NCBI RefSeq assembly: GCF_009805705.1
Contig: NZ_VSMB01000012.1
Span: 1 to 64,000 of the forward strand
Reading direction: 5' to 3'
DNA from: Ruania rhizosphaerae
GTDB taxonomy: Bacteria; Actinomycetota; Actinomycetes; Actinomycetales; Beutenbergiaceae
DNA: 64,000 bases
In this document: piece by piece, positions 40,330 through 47,972 of the stretch
Numbering within the stretch: the first letter of the stretch is position 1
How the letters are laid out: each line of letters begins with the position of its first letter
Translations under genes and position numbers: made by a program
The notes under the pieces: generated by a model
What the model was told of the DNA's origin: nothing
The model's input: the letters and a program-made list of their open reading frames with translations, nothing else
Database searches by the model: none

Positions 40330-41106
40330 TCAGGAGTCATTCTCGACCGGTTCGGCGAACTCCGGGTCAGGAATGTCACGTACCGCCGTGATCTGGACGA
40401 GTTCACGTTCAGAGATCTCGACGCTCGCTCCCGCGTTCCGCATGGTCGTGAATGCGCCGCCGGGGATGTCCAGGGCCACGGCGATCGTCTCGGCATCGCC
40501 GATCACGCGCCACTCGTACGGTGACTCGATCACGTTGCCGTTGACTGTCATCCCACCGTCAGGAGCGTCCACGAACGCCGATGAGACGGTCAGCCGCTGC
40601 CCGGAGACGGCAATCGCTTCTGCACCGGCGTTTCGCATCTCCTCGAGCATGTGCACCATCTGCTGCGCGCCGACCTGGTCGCCTGGGTCCTCCACCGTCA
40701 CCACCACGCCGGGACCTTCCACGGGAACAGTCCCAGCCAGGATGTTCAGCAGATCGAGCTGATCCTGCGCCGCGCGTCCGTCCGAGCCTGAGAGCAGGCT
40801 GTCGCGCTGCCTCGCCAACTGCTCACTCTGGTCGGAGAGTTCCTCGTTGCGCTGGGTCACCTCGTCCAGCAACCGGATGAGGTCGTCTTCTCGCAGGGCA
40901 GAGAACTCGTCGCCCTGCGTCTGGCGCACCTGGGCCACGATCGCGAATCCGAGCAGCACGCACATCGCGCCGATCAGCAGCTGGGACCGAATGGAGCGAC
41001 CACGCCCGTCGGGCCGGGGCGCCTTCGCGGAAGGTGCCACACCCTCCGGCCCGTTCGCGGGCCCGTCGCCGTCCTCTGCGCGGTGAGCGCCGCTGTGGTG
41101 GGTCAT
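40330..41106 (-). CDS. DUF881 membrane protein, Rv1825-like
   Basis: 258 residues: a disordered N-terminus, one membrane helix (LLIGAMCVLLGFAIVAQV), a coiled coil (DLIRLLDEVTQRNEELSDQSEQLARQRDSLL) and the DUF881 extracytoplasmic domain (GPGVVVTVEDPGDQVGAQQMVHMLEEMRNAGAEAIAVSGQRL). This resembles the layout of division-associated bitopic proteins. Overlaps the sbp gene by ATGA. In Mycobacterium it sits between Rv1824 and gcvH. Confidence 0.9.
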   Translation of the reverse strand: MTHHSGAHRAEDGDGPANGPEGVAPSAKAPRPDGRGRSIRSQLLIGAMCVLLGFAIVAQVRQTQGDEFSALREDDLIRLLDEVTQRNEELSDQSEQLARQRDSLLSGSDGRAAQDQLDLLNILAGTVPVEGPGVVVTVEDPGDQVGAQQMVHMLEEMRNAGAEAIAVSGQRLTVSSAFVDAPDGGMTVNGNVIESPYEWRVIGDAETIAVALDIPGGAFTTMRNAGASVEISERELVQITAVRDIPDPEFAEPVENDS

Positions 41107-41435
41107 GCTTTGAAGACATGCCGCCGGATCGACGCGGCGTTGGAGAAGATCCGGATTCCGAGCACCACCACCACTGCGGTGCTGAGCTGGGAGCCCACGC
41201 CGAGCTGATCGCCGAGGAAGACCAGGAAGGCCGCGATGAGCACGTTGAACAGGAAAGACGTGACAAAGACCCGCTCGTCGAAAACCTCCTCCAGTCGCGC
41301 CCGTACGGCGCCGAAGAGGGCATCCAGCGCGGCTACGACGGCGATGGGCAGATAGGGCTGCAACTCAGCAGGGACGGACGGCTGCAGGATGAGCCCGAAC
41401 ACGACTCCGACGATGAGGCCGGCAACGGCGATCAT
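41103..41435 (-). CDS. sbp: small basic protein (DUF1290/Sbp)
   Basis: 110 residues, three membrane helices, family-typical GVVFGLILQPSVPAELQPYLPIAVVAALDALFGAVRARLE and FFNVLIAAF-like core ending in SIRRHVF. Sbp lies next to DUF881 and division genes across Gram-positive bacteria. A gggagg precedes the ATG by 5 nt. Function unproven; probably part of an envelope complex with the DUF881 proteins on both sides. Confidence 0.9.
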   Translation of the reverse strand: MIAVAGLIVGVVFGLILQPSVPAELQPYLPIAVVAALDALFGAVRARLEEVFDERVFVTSFLFNVLIAAFLVFLGDQLGVGSQLSTAVVVVLGIRIFSNAASIRRHVFKA

Positions 41436-41499
41436 CGCAACCTCCCTTCGCCGTCGCGCATCAGTCTGACACGCCAGCCGCGGTACCCGTGGACACCTC

Positions 41500-42369
41500 T
41501 CATGACGATTCGGTCACGAGGGCCGGATTCAGAGACGTGCCGCCGGGAAGACGCAGCTCGTCTACGCGCTCGACCGACGAGGTGATCGAGTACTGGGCCG
41601 CGAGCAGGTTCAGAAGCCCTGCGGCCTGGGTCCGCGCGAACGCTGCGCGCATCCCATCCGGATCGCCGATCGCCTCGATCTGATAGGGGGAGATCATCGG
41701 CTGCAGGTCCACGAGGATCGCGTCCCCGGCGCTCCGAATGGCGGTCTGCGCGGTCAAGCGATGCCCGTTGACCGCGATCGCCTCGGCCCCGGAGGCCCAC
41801 AGCCCGTTCACCACGAGCTGCAGGTCGCCGTCCTGCACGCGACCGTCCGCATCGCGCGGCTCGCCGCTGTCCGCAGTCGCTGCGTCGGTCAGCGTGACGC
41901 TCATACCGGGCCCATGGACGGCCGAGATGCCGGCACCACTCCCGATCCGCTGGGTCAGCTCGAGCAGTTCCTCAGCCTCGGCGCCCAGGGCCTGCTCCTG
42001 CAGGTCGGCGATCTCTGCACGCAGTGCGCTGTTCTGAGCCACCAGCTCCTCCCCGGTCGCGGATCGTTCCCGGATCTGCTGGACCAGGACGTCCGAGGCC
42101 GTCTCGACACCGGCGGGGGTACGCAGCTCGCGCGCGGCCCAGACGGCCGTCAGACCCAGAACGAGTGCCAGCAGAAAGGTCAGACCTCGACGCACCGGAG
42201 TGACGGGCCGTGCCGTCCCCTGCCTACGCGCTTCGCTGGCAGCTGCGTAGCCAAGGTCCAGGGGACGTTCGAGCACCTCGTTCAGCAGTGTCATCGATGC
42301 GTCCGGCCGACGGGCATTCGCCTCGCCGGGCGCACGCCCAGGTTGCCGCGGTGCCGGGTATCGCGTCAC
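41500..42369 (-). CDS. DUF881 membrane protein, Rv1823-like
   Basis: 289 residues: a cytoplasmic N-terminus, one membrane helix (LTFLLALVLGLTAVWAA), a coiled coil (about 90-130) and DUF881 (GPGMSVTLTDAATADSG, LVVNGLWASGAEAIAVNGHRLTAQTAIRSAGDAILVD). Paralogous to the 40330-41106 gene. The start overlaps pgsA by ATGA, so the block is one message. Confidence 0.9.
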   Translation of the reverse strand: MTRYPAPRQPGRAPGEANARRPDASMTLLNEVLERPLDLGYAAASEARRQGTARPVTPVRRGLTFLLALVLGLTAVWAARELRTPAGVETASDVLVQQIRERSATGEELVAQNSALRAEIADLQEQALGAEAEELLELTQRIGSGAGISAVHGPGMSVTLTDAATADSGEPRDADGRVQDGDLQLVVNGLWASGAEAIAVNGHRLTAQTAIRSAGDAILVDLQPMISPYQIEAIGDPDGMRAAFARTQAAGLLNLLAAQYSITSSVERVDELRLPGGTSLNPALVTESS

Positions 42370-42989
42370 GCCGGCACCGCCCGCCCGGTCAGCACCTCAC
42401 GGAACTGCTTCAGGTAGACCAGCCCGGCGGCCCAGTACAAGAACACGCCCCAGAGCGCGGCGGCCCATCCGACCACCCATGCCACCTCACCGACAGTGCC
42501 CTCCACGTGCGCGAGCAACAGCAGCGGGAATGCGTACATGAGAGCGAACGTTCCTGCCTTGCCTGCCATGTGCACCGGGAAGCCTGCGTACCCGCGCCGG
42601 GCCATGGCCGGCAGGCAGAGGCCCACGGCGACCTCCCGCGCCACGATCGCCGCGACCAACCACCACGGAATCGTCCCCTGATAGGCGAGCCCGGTGATTG
42701 TCACCAGGATGAAGAGGCGATCAGCTGACGGATCGAGAAACGTGCCCAGACGCGATGTCTGATCGAACCGGCGGGCGATCACGCCGTCCAACCAGTCGCT
42801 GAGTCCGGCTGCCACCAGGACGAAGAAGGCAGCCACCATGTGGCCGCTGAAGATGAGAACGCCGACCACCGGCACCATCAGCAACCGCAGGAGGCTGATG
42901 ACGTTCGGGACGGTGAGGATCCGGTCACTCGTTGCCGGGCTGTCGTCAGGGCCGTGCTCAGACCGGCGGGGACCCTCTGACGCGCTCAC
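42366..42989 (-). CDS. pgsA2: CDP-alcohol phosphatidyltransferase, PgsA2-like
   Basis: 207 residues, five to six membrane helices, with the complete CDP-alcohol phosphotransferase motif DWLDGVIARRFDQTSRLGTFLDPSADR (D-x2-DG-x2-AR-x8-G-x3-D-x3-D). It makes phosphatidylglycerophosphate or a related phospholipid; in Mycobacterium pgsA2 sits in the same position before Rv1823. GTG start fixed by TAGCAT 6 nt upstream. Confidence 0.9.
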   Translation of the reverse strand: MSASEGPRRSEHGPDDSPATSDRILTVPNVISLLRLLMVPVVGVLIFSGHMVAAFFVLVAAGLSDWLDGVIARRFDQTSRLGTFLDPSADRLFILVTITGLAYQGTIPWWLVAAIVAREVAVGLCLPAMARRGYAGFPVHMAGKAGTFALMYAFPLLLLAHVEGTVGEVAWVVGWAAALWGVFLYWAAGLVYLKQFREVLTGRAVPA

Positions 42990-42995
42990 GCCACG

Positions 42996-43001
42996 ATGCT
43001 A
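42996..43001 (-). promoter_or_regulatory. -10 element (TAGCAT) for the pgsA2 operon
   Basis: On the reverse strand TAGCAT ends 6 nt before GTG 42989. A CACACT hexamer 6 nt before the divergent ATG 43056 may be its counterpart. Confidence 0.5.
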
Positions 43002-43055
43002 TGCGATCGTCGATCCCACCATCGCTCGCAGCGGGCGTTCTGCCACACTGGTGCC

Positions 43056-43361
43056 ATGCTCCTGGCTTTCTCTGTGGCACCGCTCGGTGCCGGTGACTCG
43101 GTCACCGACGCCGTCGCCGATGCGGTCGCCATCGTGCGTGCGAGCGGATTGCCGCACCGTACCGATGCCATGTTCACGACCATCGAGGGCGAATGGGACG
43201 AGGTCTTCGCCGTCGTCCGCGATGCGACCGATGCGGTCGCCGCTCATGGCCATCGCATCTCCTTGGTGATGAAGGCCGACATCCGACCCGGCCGTACCGG
43301 TGAGCTGGACGCAAAGGTCGCACGGGTCGAGAGAGCACTGGCCCAGCGGCAGGACACCTGA
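43056..43361 (+). CDS. thiamine-binding protein (MTH1187/UPF0045 family)
   Basis: 101 residues with the ferredoxin-like MTH1187 fold: MLLAFSVAPLGAGDSVTDAVADAVAIVRASGLPHRTDAMFTTIEGEWDEVFAVVRDATDAV. Homologues such as YkoF bind thiamine or its pyrimidine part. No thiamine genes adjoin, so its role here is open. Followed after 3 nt by a DUF4126 gene. Confidence 0.87.
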   Translation: MLLAFSVAPLGAGDSVTDAVADAVAIVRASGLPHRTDAMFTTIEGEWDEVFAVVRDATDAVAAHGHRISLVMKADIRPGRTGELDAKVARVERALAQRQDT

Positions 43362-43364
43362 CCG

Positions 43365-43940
43365 GTGGAGCTGCTGACCGGCAGCGGCCTTGCCCTCGCA
43401 TCCGGACTGAACGCCTATGTCCCGATGCTGTTGATCGGTCTACTCAGTCGATATACGACTCTGGTGCACCTTCCGCCGGAGTGGGCGTGGATCACCAACG
43501 GGTGGGTTCTCGTCGTACTCGGGGTGCTGCTCGCCGTCGAGGTGGTCGCGGACAAGGTCCCGGCCGTGGACCATGTGAACGACATTCTGCAGACGGTGGT
43601 GCGCCCGACGGCGGGCGGAATCGTGTTCGCAGCAGGATCGGGTGCGGTGACTCCGGCGACGACCGACCCTGGTGAGTTCCTCACGAGCGCAGCCGTACTT
43701 CCCTTCGCGTGCGGCGTGGTGCTCGCCCTGATCACCCACATCGCCAAGGCGGGCGTGCGCGCCGGGGTCAATCTGTCCACGGCCGGTGTCGGCGCGCCGG
43801 TTGCCTCGACGGTCGAGGACATCACCGCCGTCGCGCTCACGATCGTCGCGCTGCTGCTGCCGGTGCTCGTACTCGTCCTCATAGCGGCAGCGGCTGTCGT
43901 CGTGTGGCGACTGCAGCGACGACGGACCAGAGCAGCGTAG
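43365..43940 (+). CDS. DUF4126 membrane protein
   Basis: 191 residues, five hydrophobic segments. SGLALASGLNAYVPMLLIGLLSRYTTLVHLPPEWAWI and the helix pair with VEVVADKVPAVDHVNDILQTVVRP are typical of DUF4126, whose function is unknown. It begins 3 nt after the thiamine-binding gene and its TAG stop starts the -10 hexamer of the next gene. Confidence 0.87.
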   Translation: MELLTGSGLALASGLNAYVPMLLIGLLSRYTTLVHLPPEWAWITNGWVLVVLGVLLAVEVVADKVPAVDHVNDILQTVVRPTAGGIVFAAGSGAVTPATTDPGEFLTSAAVLPFACGVVLALITHIAKAGVRAGVNLSTAGVGAPVASTVEDITAVALTIVALLLPVLVLVLIAAAAVVVWRLQRRRTRAA

Positions 43941-43943
43941 GTT
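43938..43943 (+). promoter_or_regulatory. -10 element (TAGGTT) for the LLM gene
   Basis: TAGGTT ends 7 nt before ATG 43951; its TAG is the stop of the DUF4126 gene. Confidence 0.5.
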
Positions 43944-43950
43944 GTGCACT

Positions 43951-44940
43951 ATGAAATTCGGCTTCTTCATCCCGCAGGGATGGCGCTTCGATCTGGTGGG
44001 CATCGACCCGGTCGACCACTGGAACGTGATGAACGGACTGGCCCAGGTTGCCGACGCCGGCGCCTGGGACTCGATCTGGGTCTATGACCACTTCCACACG
44101 ACCCCGGTTCCGAGTGAGGAGGCCACTCACGAGGCATGGTCGCTGATGTCCGCCTTTGCCGCCTCCACCTCCAGCGTCAAGCTGGGCCAGATGTGTACAT
44201 GCATGGCCTATCGAAATCCTGCCTATCTGGCGAAGGTCGCTGCGACCGTGGACATCATCTCCGGTGGGCGCGCGCAGATGGGGATCGGCGGCGGGTGGTA
44301 CGAGCACGAATGGCGCGCGTACGGCTATGGCTTCCCGCGCGCCGGGCACCGCCTCGGCATGCTCGACGAAGGCGTGCAGATCATGCGCCAGGCCTGGACC
44401 GACGGCGTGGCGACGCTCGACGGGACGCATTATCAGGTCGATGGCGCGATCGTGCAGCCTCGCCCACTGCAAGACGGTGGGCTACCACTGTGGATCGCCG
44501 GCGGTGGTGAGAAGGTGACGCTGAAGATCGCAGCACGCTATGCCACCCACACGAATTTCGACGGATCGCCAGACGGTTTCGCCCACAAGAGTCAGATACT
44601 GCGTGAGCACTGCGATCAGGTCGGCACCGACTTCGACGCCATCGTCCGATCCTCCAACTACAACACAGCGATCGGGTCGAGCGAGGCCGAAGTCGCCGAT
44701 CGGCTGTCGCAGCTGGAGGATCGGATGACCGCTGCTGTCGGGGCGGACCGGGCCGCGCAGATCGTCGCCGGATACCGCGCGTCGCTGACGACGGGAACGC
44801 CGGAGCAGGTCGTGGAACGGTTGAGCGCGATGAAGGAGGCCGGGATGACCTACGCGATCCTGTACTTCCCGGAGGCTGCCTACGACCGCTCCGGTATCGA
44901 GCTGTTCGAGCAGCAGGTCCTCCCGGAGCTCACCCGATGA
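43951..44940 (+). CDS. LLM-class F420-dependent oxidoreductase
   Basis: 329 residues with the luciferase-like monooxygenase TIM barrel: MKFGFFIPQGWRFD, WDSIWVYDHFHTTP, AQMGIGGGWYEHEWRAYGYGFPRAGHRLGMLDEGVQIM, and LPLWIAGGGEKVTLKIAARYATHTNF. This is the actinobacterial F420-linked group. The reduced substrate is unknown. ATG fixed by the leaderless -10. Overlaps the following small gene by ATGA. Confidence 0.9.
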   Translation: MKFGFFIPQGWRFDLVGIDPVDHWNVMNGLAQVADAGAWDSIWVYDHFHTTPVPSEEATHEAWSLMSAFAASTSSVKLGQMCTCMAYRNPAYLAKVAATVDIISGGRAQMGIGGGWYEHEWRAYGYGFPRAGHRLGMLDEGVQIMRQAWTDGVATLDGTHYQVDGAIVQPRPLQDGGLPLWIAGGGEKVTLKIAARYATHTNFDGSPDGFAHKSQILREHCDQVGTDFDAIVRSSNYNTAIGSSEAEVADRLSQLEDRMTAAVGADRAAQIVAGYRASLTTGTPEQVVERLSAMKEAGMTYAILYFPEAAYDRSGIELFEQQVLPELTR

Positions 44941-45149
44941 GCAGCCCCCAGCGTCCGCGTGTCCACCGCGACCGCCGACTGTGGCGGCTCGGCACGAAGC
45001 AGATGCTGATCACGCTGGCAGTGATCCTGCTGATCAACCTCATCGCCTACCGGCTCGGGCTCGGCTGGGGAGGGACGCTCGTGCTCTGCGCACTGATCGC
45101 GTTCTCGTGGCCATTCGTCGCGACCTGGTGGCATAGGCGGCGCCGGTAA
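44937..45149 (+). CDS. small membrane protein
   Basis: 70 residues with a basic N-terminus, two membrane helices (LITLAVILLINLIAYRLGL and LVLCALIAFSWPFVATWW) and a terminal RRRR cluster. No known family. Its ATG overlaps the LLM stop, so it is cotranslated with that enzyme; a physical link is only suggested. Confidence 0.7.
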   Translation: MSSPQRPRVHRDRRLWRLGTKQMLITLAVILLINLIAYRLGLGWGGTLVLCALIAFSWPFVATWWHRRRR

Positions 45150-45153
45150 CGGT

Positions 45154-45600
45154 TCAGGCCACCGTGGGACGGCTCAGGCGCCGGAGCAGCAGGTACATCT
45201 CGCATCCGAGACAGAAGCCGAAGACGGCGTTCAGGAATGCGGCCACCAGAGCCACACCGGCGAACACCGGCGGCGCCCAGGTCACCCCGAGCAGTCCAAG
45301 CACCAGTCCGGCAGCCGTGATGAGCAGACCGACCGCCTGTGCGAATCGCGGTGGTGCCGGATCTTCCAGATCGGCCGGAGGACCGAGACGGGGCTGGATC
45401 ACGCTCCGGTAGAGCGCCCCCTGCCAGGTGCGCCCCACTCCTGCAGCCGCACCAAGTGCAAACGAAGCGACGACCACCGCGAGAACGACCAGCCCCGCGG
45501 CGCCGCCCAGCAGGATCACGGCGATAAGAAGCACACTCGTGATACCGGCTCCGACTCGCGGCCCGCGTGGGTCAATTCCCGTTTCAGTGGTCCCGGTCAT
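45154..45600 (-). CDS. DUF4395 membrane protein
   Basis: 148 residues, four membrane helices. DPRGPRVGAGITSVLL and the Cys-containing end FGFCLGCEMYLLLRRL match DUF4395. In actinobacteria it is usually adjacent to a thioredoxin-like gene, as here, and its CxxC faces the envelope side. Suggested role: transmembrane thiol exchange partner. Overlaps the thioredoxin gene. Confidence 0.85.
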   Translation of the reverse strand: MTGTTETGIDPRGPRVGAGITSVLLIAVILLGGAAGLVVLAVVVASFALGAAAGVGRTWQGALYRSVIQPRLGPPADLEDPAPPRFAQAVGLLITAAGLVLGLLGVTWAPPVFAGVALVAAFLNAVFGFCLGCEMYLLLRRLSRPTVA

Positions 45601-46019
45601 CGAACTGCCACCAATGACAGTGCCTCGCGCGCACGTGTCGGCGAGGGCGCACCACCCACACGGGCACGCAACCTGCCGGCACTGTCGAACACCAGACTGG
45701 TGGGTGTGCTGAGGACGCCGAAGGCGGTCGCCAGCTCCAGGTGCTCGGTCACGTCCACTTCGACGAATGCGTCTGGCGCCGACGTCACGCTACGCCAGAC
45801 CCGTGCACTCGGGCCGCAGGCGGAGCAGTGCGTCCCGGAGAACTGCACGACGACCTGCCCATCGGCGGCCGGTACGGGCACTCTGGCCGCAATGACCTCC
45901 AGCCCGCTGCCGTGCTCAACCGGACGCGGACGCCGCCTGTGCTGCAACACGAGCCAGCCCAGCGTGGCAACTCCCAGGAGCGCCACCACCGCGGCGAGTC
46001 TGATCCAGAGGTCGGTCAT
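45597..46019 (-). CDS. membrane-anchored thioredoxin-like protein
   Basis: 140 residues: one N-terminal membrane helix (WIRLAAVVALLGVATLGWLVL) and a thioredoxin domain with active site THCSACGPSARVW (CSAC rather than CGPC) and the cis-Pro loop STPTSLVF. It is likely to act in the envelope together with DUF4395. ATG 46019 is chosen because TATCGT lies 6 nt upstream; ATG 46022 is adjacent. Confidence 0.85.
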   Translation of the reverse strand: MTDLWIRLAAVVALLGVATLGWLVLQHRRRPRPVEHGSGLEVIAARVPVPAADGQVVVQFSGTHCSACGPSARVWRSVTSAPDAFVEVDVTEHLELATAFGVLSTPTSLVFDSAGRLRARVGGAPSPTRAREALSLVAVR

Positions 46020-46025
46020 CATGTC

Positions 46026-46031
46026 ACGATA
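46026..46031 (-). promoter_or_regulatory. -10 element (TATCGT) for the thioredoxin-like gene
   Basis: On the reverse strand TATCGT ends 6 nt before ATG 46019. Confidence 0.45.
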
Positions 46032-46075
46032 TGCGGGCCTGGCTGCCTGCCGCGGCGACGCCACCGACGTCTCGC

Positions 46076-46960
46076 TCAGTGAGACCTGGCATCACGCTCT
46101 GCTGCCGTCAGCAGGTCGACGGCTTGGGCCAGCGCGGTACGCGCCTGATCGCGGGTACGCACGGCGCGCTGGCGCTGGCGGACCGCCTGCTCGAGCTCTC
46201 GTTCCAGCTCTTCCCACTGCTTGCGTGTCTCATCGACCCGGGTACGTAGCGAGGTCATGGCCGTGTCGTACTCGGCAACCTGCCCGGTCGCTCGCTCGAG
46301 CGTGCTCTCCAGGCGTGCCACGCGCCGCTCGGCGGCGCGGATCTCCGCGGCACGCTCGGCGCGCCCTCGCGACGATCGCGCCGTCCCGGTGGGCGCCGGC
46401 CGTCCCGACGGGACCGGAACCAGGGGCGACCCTGGCCGCAGCGGCAGCGGCCGGCTGCCCGGCACCTCTGCCAGTGCGGTCACCGAACGCGGATCGATTC
46501 CAGGGCTCAATGGGCGCACCAGCCTGCCCGTGACAATCGCCTCCTCTGCAACCTCGTCTCCCAGCGCCGTGACGAGTGTCTCGTTCACCTGATCGAGAGT
46601 GCTCGTGCTCAACGGTGCGTCGAGCTCGGCGCAGAGAGCGGCCACCTCGCCTCCGATGGTGGCGACAAGACTGCGCCTCTCCCGTGTCAGGGTCCGCAGT
46701 TCGGCAGCGTCGGCACGAGCGTGCGCCCTCCGTAGTGCCTCTCCGAGTTCGAGGAGCTGAGCCAGGCGTTCCGGCAGCTGCCAGACGACCATGTTGACGG
46801 CCCATGCGGCGCGCACCGGTTTCGGCAGCTCTCGCAGGCGAGCGGCCGCATCCGGCGCATCGCGGGCCAGCGCGTCCGCCTGTTCCCGGCGTACCTGGAC
46901 GAATGCGGCCGGCGTCGCGCGGTACACGGCTGCCGCAGCATCCACCAGCGGATCGGTCAC
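46076..46960 (-). CDS. actinobacterial coiled-coil protein, unknown
   Basis: 294 residues, soluble. The N-terminal region (LVDAAAAVYRATPAAFVQVRREQADALARDAPDAAARLRELPKPVRAAWAVNMVVWQLPERLAQLLELGEALR) recurs in many actinobacteria without a known role. The second half (about 200-290) is a long charged coiled coil. Overlaps the upstream DUF2993-like gene by ATGA, implying a joint function. Confidence 0.72.
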   Translation of the reverse strand: MTDPLVDAAAAVYRATPAAFVQVRREQADALARDAPDAAARLRELPKPVRAAWAVNMVVWQLPERLAQLLELGEALRRAHARADAAELRTLTRERRSLVATIGGEVAALCAELDAPLSTSTLDQVNETLVTALGDEVAEEAIVTGRLVRPLSPGIDPRSVTALAEVPGSRPLPLRPGSPLVPVPSGRPAPTGTARSSRGRAERAAEIRAAERRVARLESTLERATGQVAEYDTAMTSLRTRVDETRKQWEELERELEQAVRQRQRAVRTRDQARTALAQAVDLLTAAERDARSH

Positions 46961-47778
46961 CGCTGGCCGATCTCGGCCTCAAGGATCACCGTGCGTCCGG
47001 TGACCGTGAGTTCGACGTCCCGGACGGCGGCGCCACCGAACGTCAACGCGCTGAGGTCGACCTGGTGGCCCTCCCACTGCGTCAGGCGCCCGCGGACCGC
47101 CGCCAGTGCGATCCCGACCAGGGGACTTGCACTGCGCACTCCCAGATCCCGCAGAGTAAGGACCATATCCGTGCCCACCTCGGCCGTCGCCGTGCCGACG
47201 ACCACCGCGCGCAACGGCCCCCGGCGAATGGTGGCCTCCACCTCGAGCCGAACAGTCCGGGGGCTCAGGGATGTCGCGTCCAGGTGGGCGCCCACCAGCG
47301 AGAATCCCGTCGCCGCGACACGCTCGGAGAGGGTTGAGACCAGGACCGGCTCGATGGCATCCAGGCTCGCACTGACACGGGCCTGGCCGCGCAGCCCAGT
47401 CCCGGCCTCGTCTGCTGGAGCAAGCCACCATCGTCCATCAGCGCGCGGCTGGTACGTGATCGCGAGGCCGTGGATGCTGGCGCGAGCATGAACCGGCACA
47501 CCCTCGATGATGACCGGCTCGGCGTGAAGTGCCAGCGCCTCCACCTCACTGCTGATGGCCTCCCCGTCCGGCGCCGGCAGATCCTGATGCCTCGGCCGGC
47601 TCAGCTCCACGCCGGTCAGGTCCAGATCAAGCCTCCCGATCCGCCCATCAGGGTCAACCGCCGAGGCAACCGTGACCCGACCGGAGGTCGGGCGCAGCCT
47701 CTCGTGCAAGCCGTCGGTGAGCCGTTCATCCAGCTCGGGGGCCGTCGTCGGCGGTGCAGCAGATCCCAGCGGGAACAT
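46957..47778 (-). CDS. DUF2993/LmeA-like protein
   Basis: 273 residues, beta-rich. Features suggesting DUF2993 are RVTVASAVDPDGRIGRLDLDLTGVELSRP near residue 33 and a repeated strand pattern ending VELTVTGRTVILEAE. Mycobacterial LmeA is a phosphatidylinositol-binding enzyme of lipomannan growth. No signal peptide is visible, unlike LmeA, so it may be cytoplasmic or the match remote. ggagg precedes the ATG. Confidence 0.6.
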   Translation of the reverse strand: MFPLGSAAPPTTAPELDERLTDGLHERLRPTSGRVTVASAVDPDGRIGRLDLDLTGVELSRPRHQDLPAPDGEAISSEVEALALHAEPVIIEGVPVHARASIHGLAITYQPRADGRWWLAPADEAGTGLRGQARVSASLDAIEPVLVSTLSERVAATGFSLVGAHLDATSLSPRTVRLEVEATIRRGPLRAVVVGTATAEVGTDMVLTLRDLGVRSASPLVGIALAAVRGRLTQWEGHQVDLSALTFGGAAVRDVELTVTGRTVILEAEIGQR

Positions 47779-47826
47779 CGGGCCTCCAGGTTGCGGTCAT
47801 CGTCGTCGGGAGATGGTGACATGACA

Positions 47827-47862
47827 CAGGTCCCGGCCGCTCCCCCGAACGGCCGGGACCTG
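47827..47862. terminator. 13-bp perfect hairpin downstream of the siderophore-interacting gene
   Basis: caggtcccggccg and cggccgggacctg form a perfect 13-bp stem with a 10-nt loop, 110 nt past the stop of the reverse-strand gene at 47973. No T-tract follows, as is common for high-GC terminators. Confidence 0.55.
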
Positions 47863-47972
47863 CTCTCCGCCGACGCGTCAGAACTCCCGCGAGGCGGCCT
47901 CACCATGGTCCACCGTCCACGCCGATGCTACCGGCGCGCAGCGCCTCTGCGCCCGGATCTGCGCGGCGCTGC

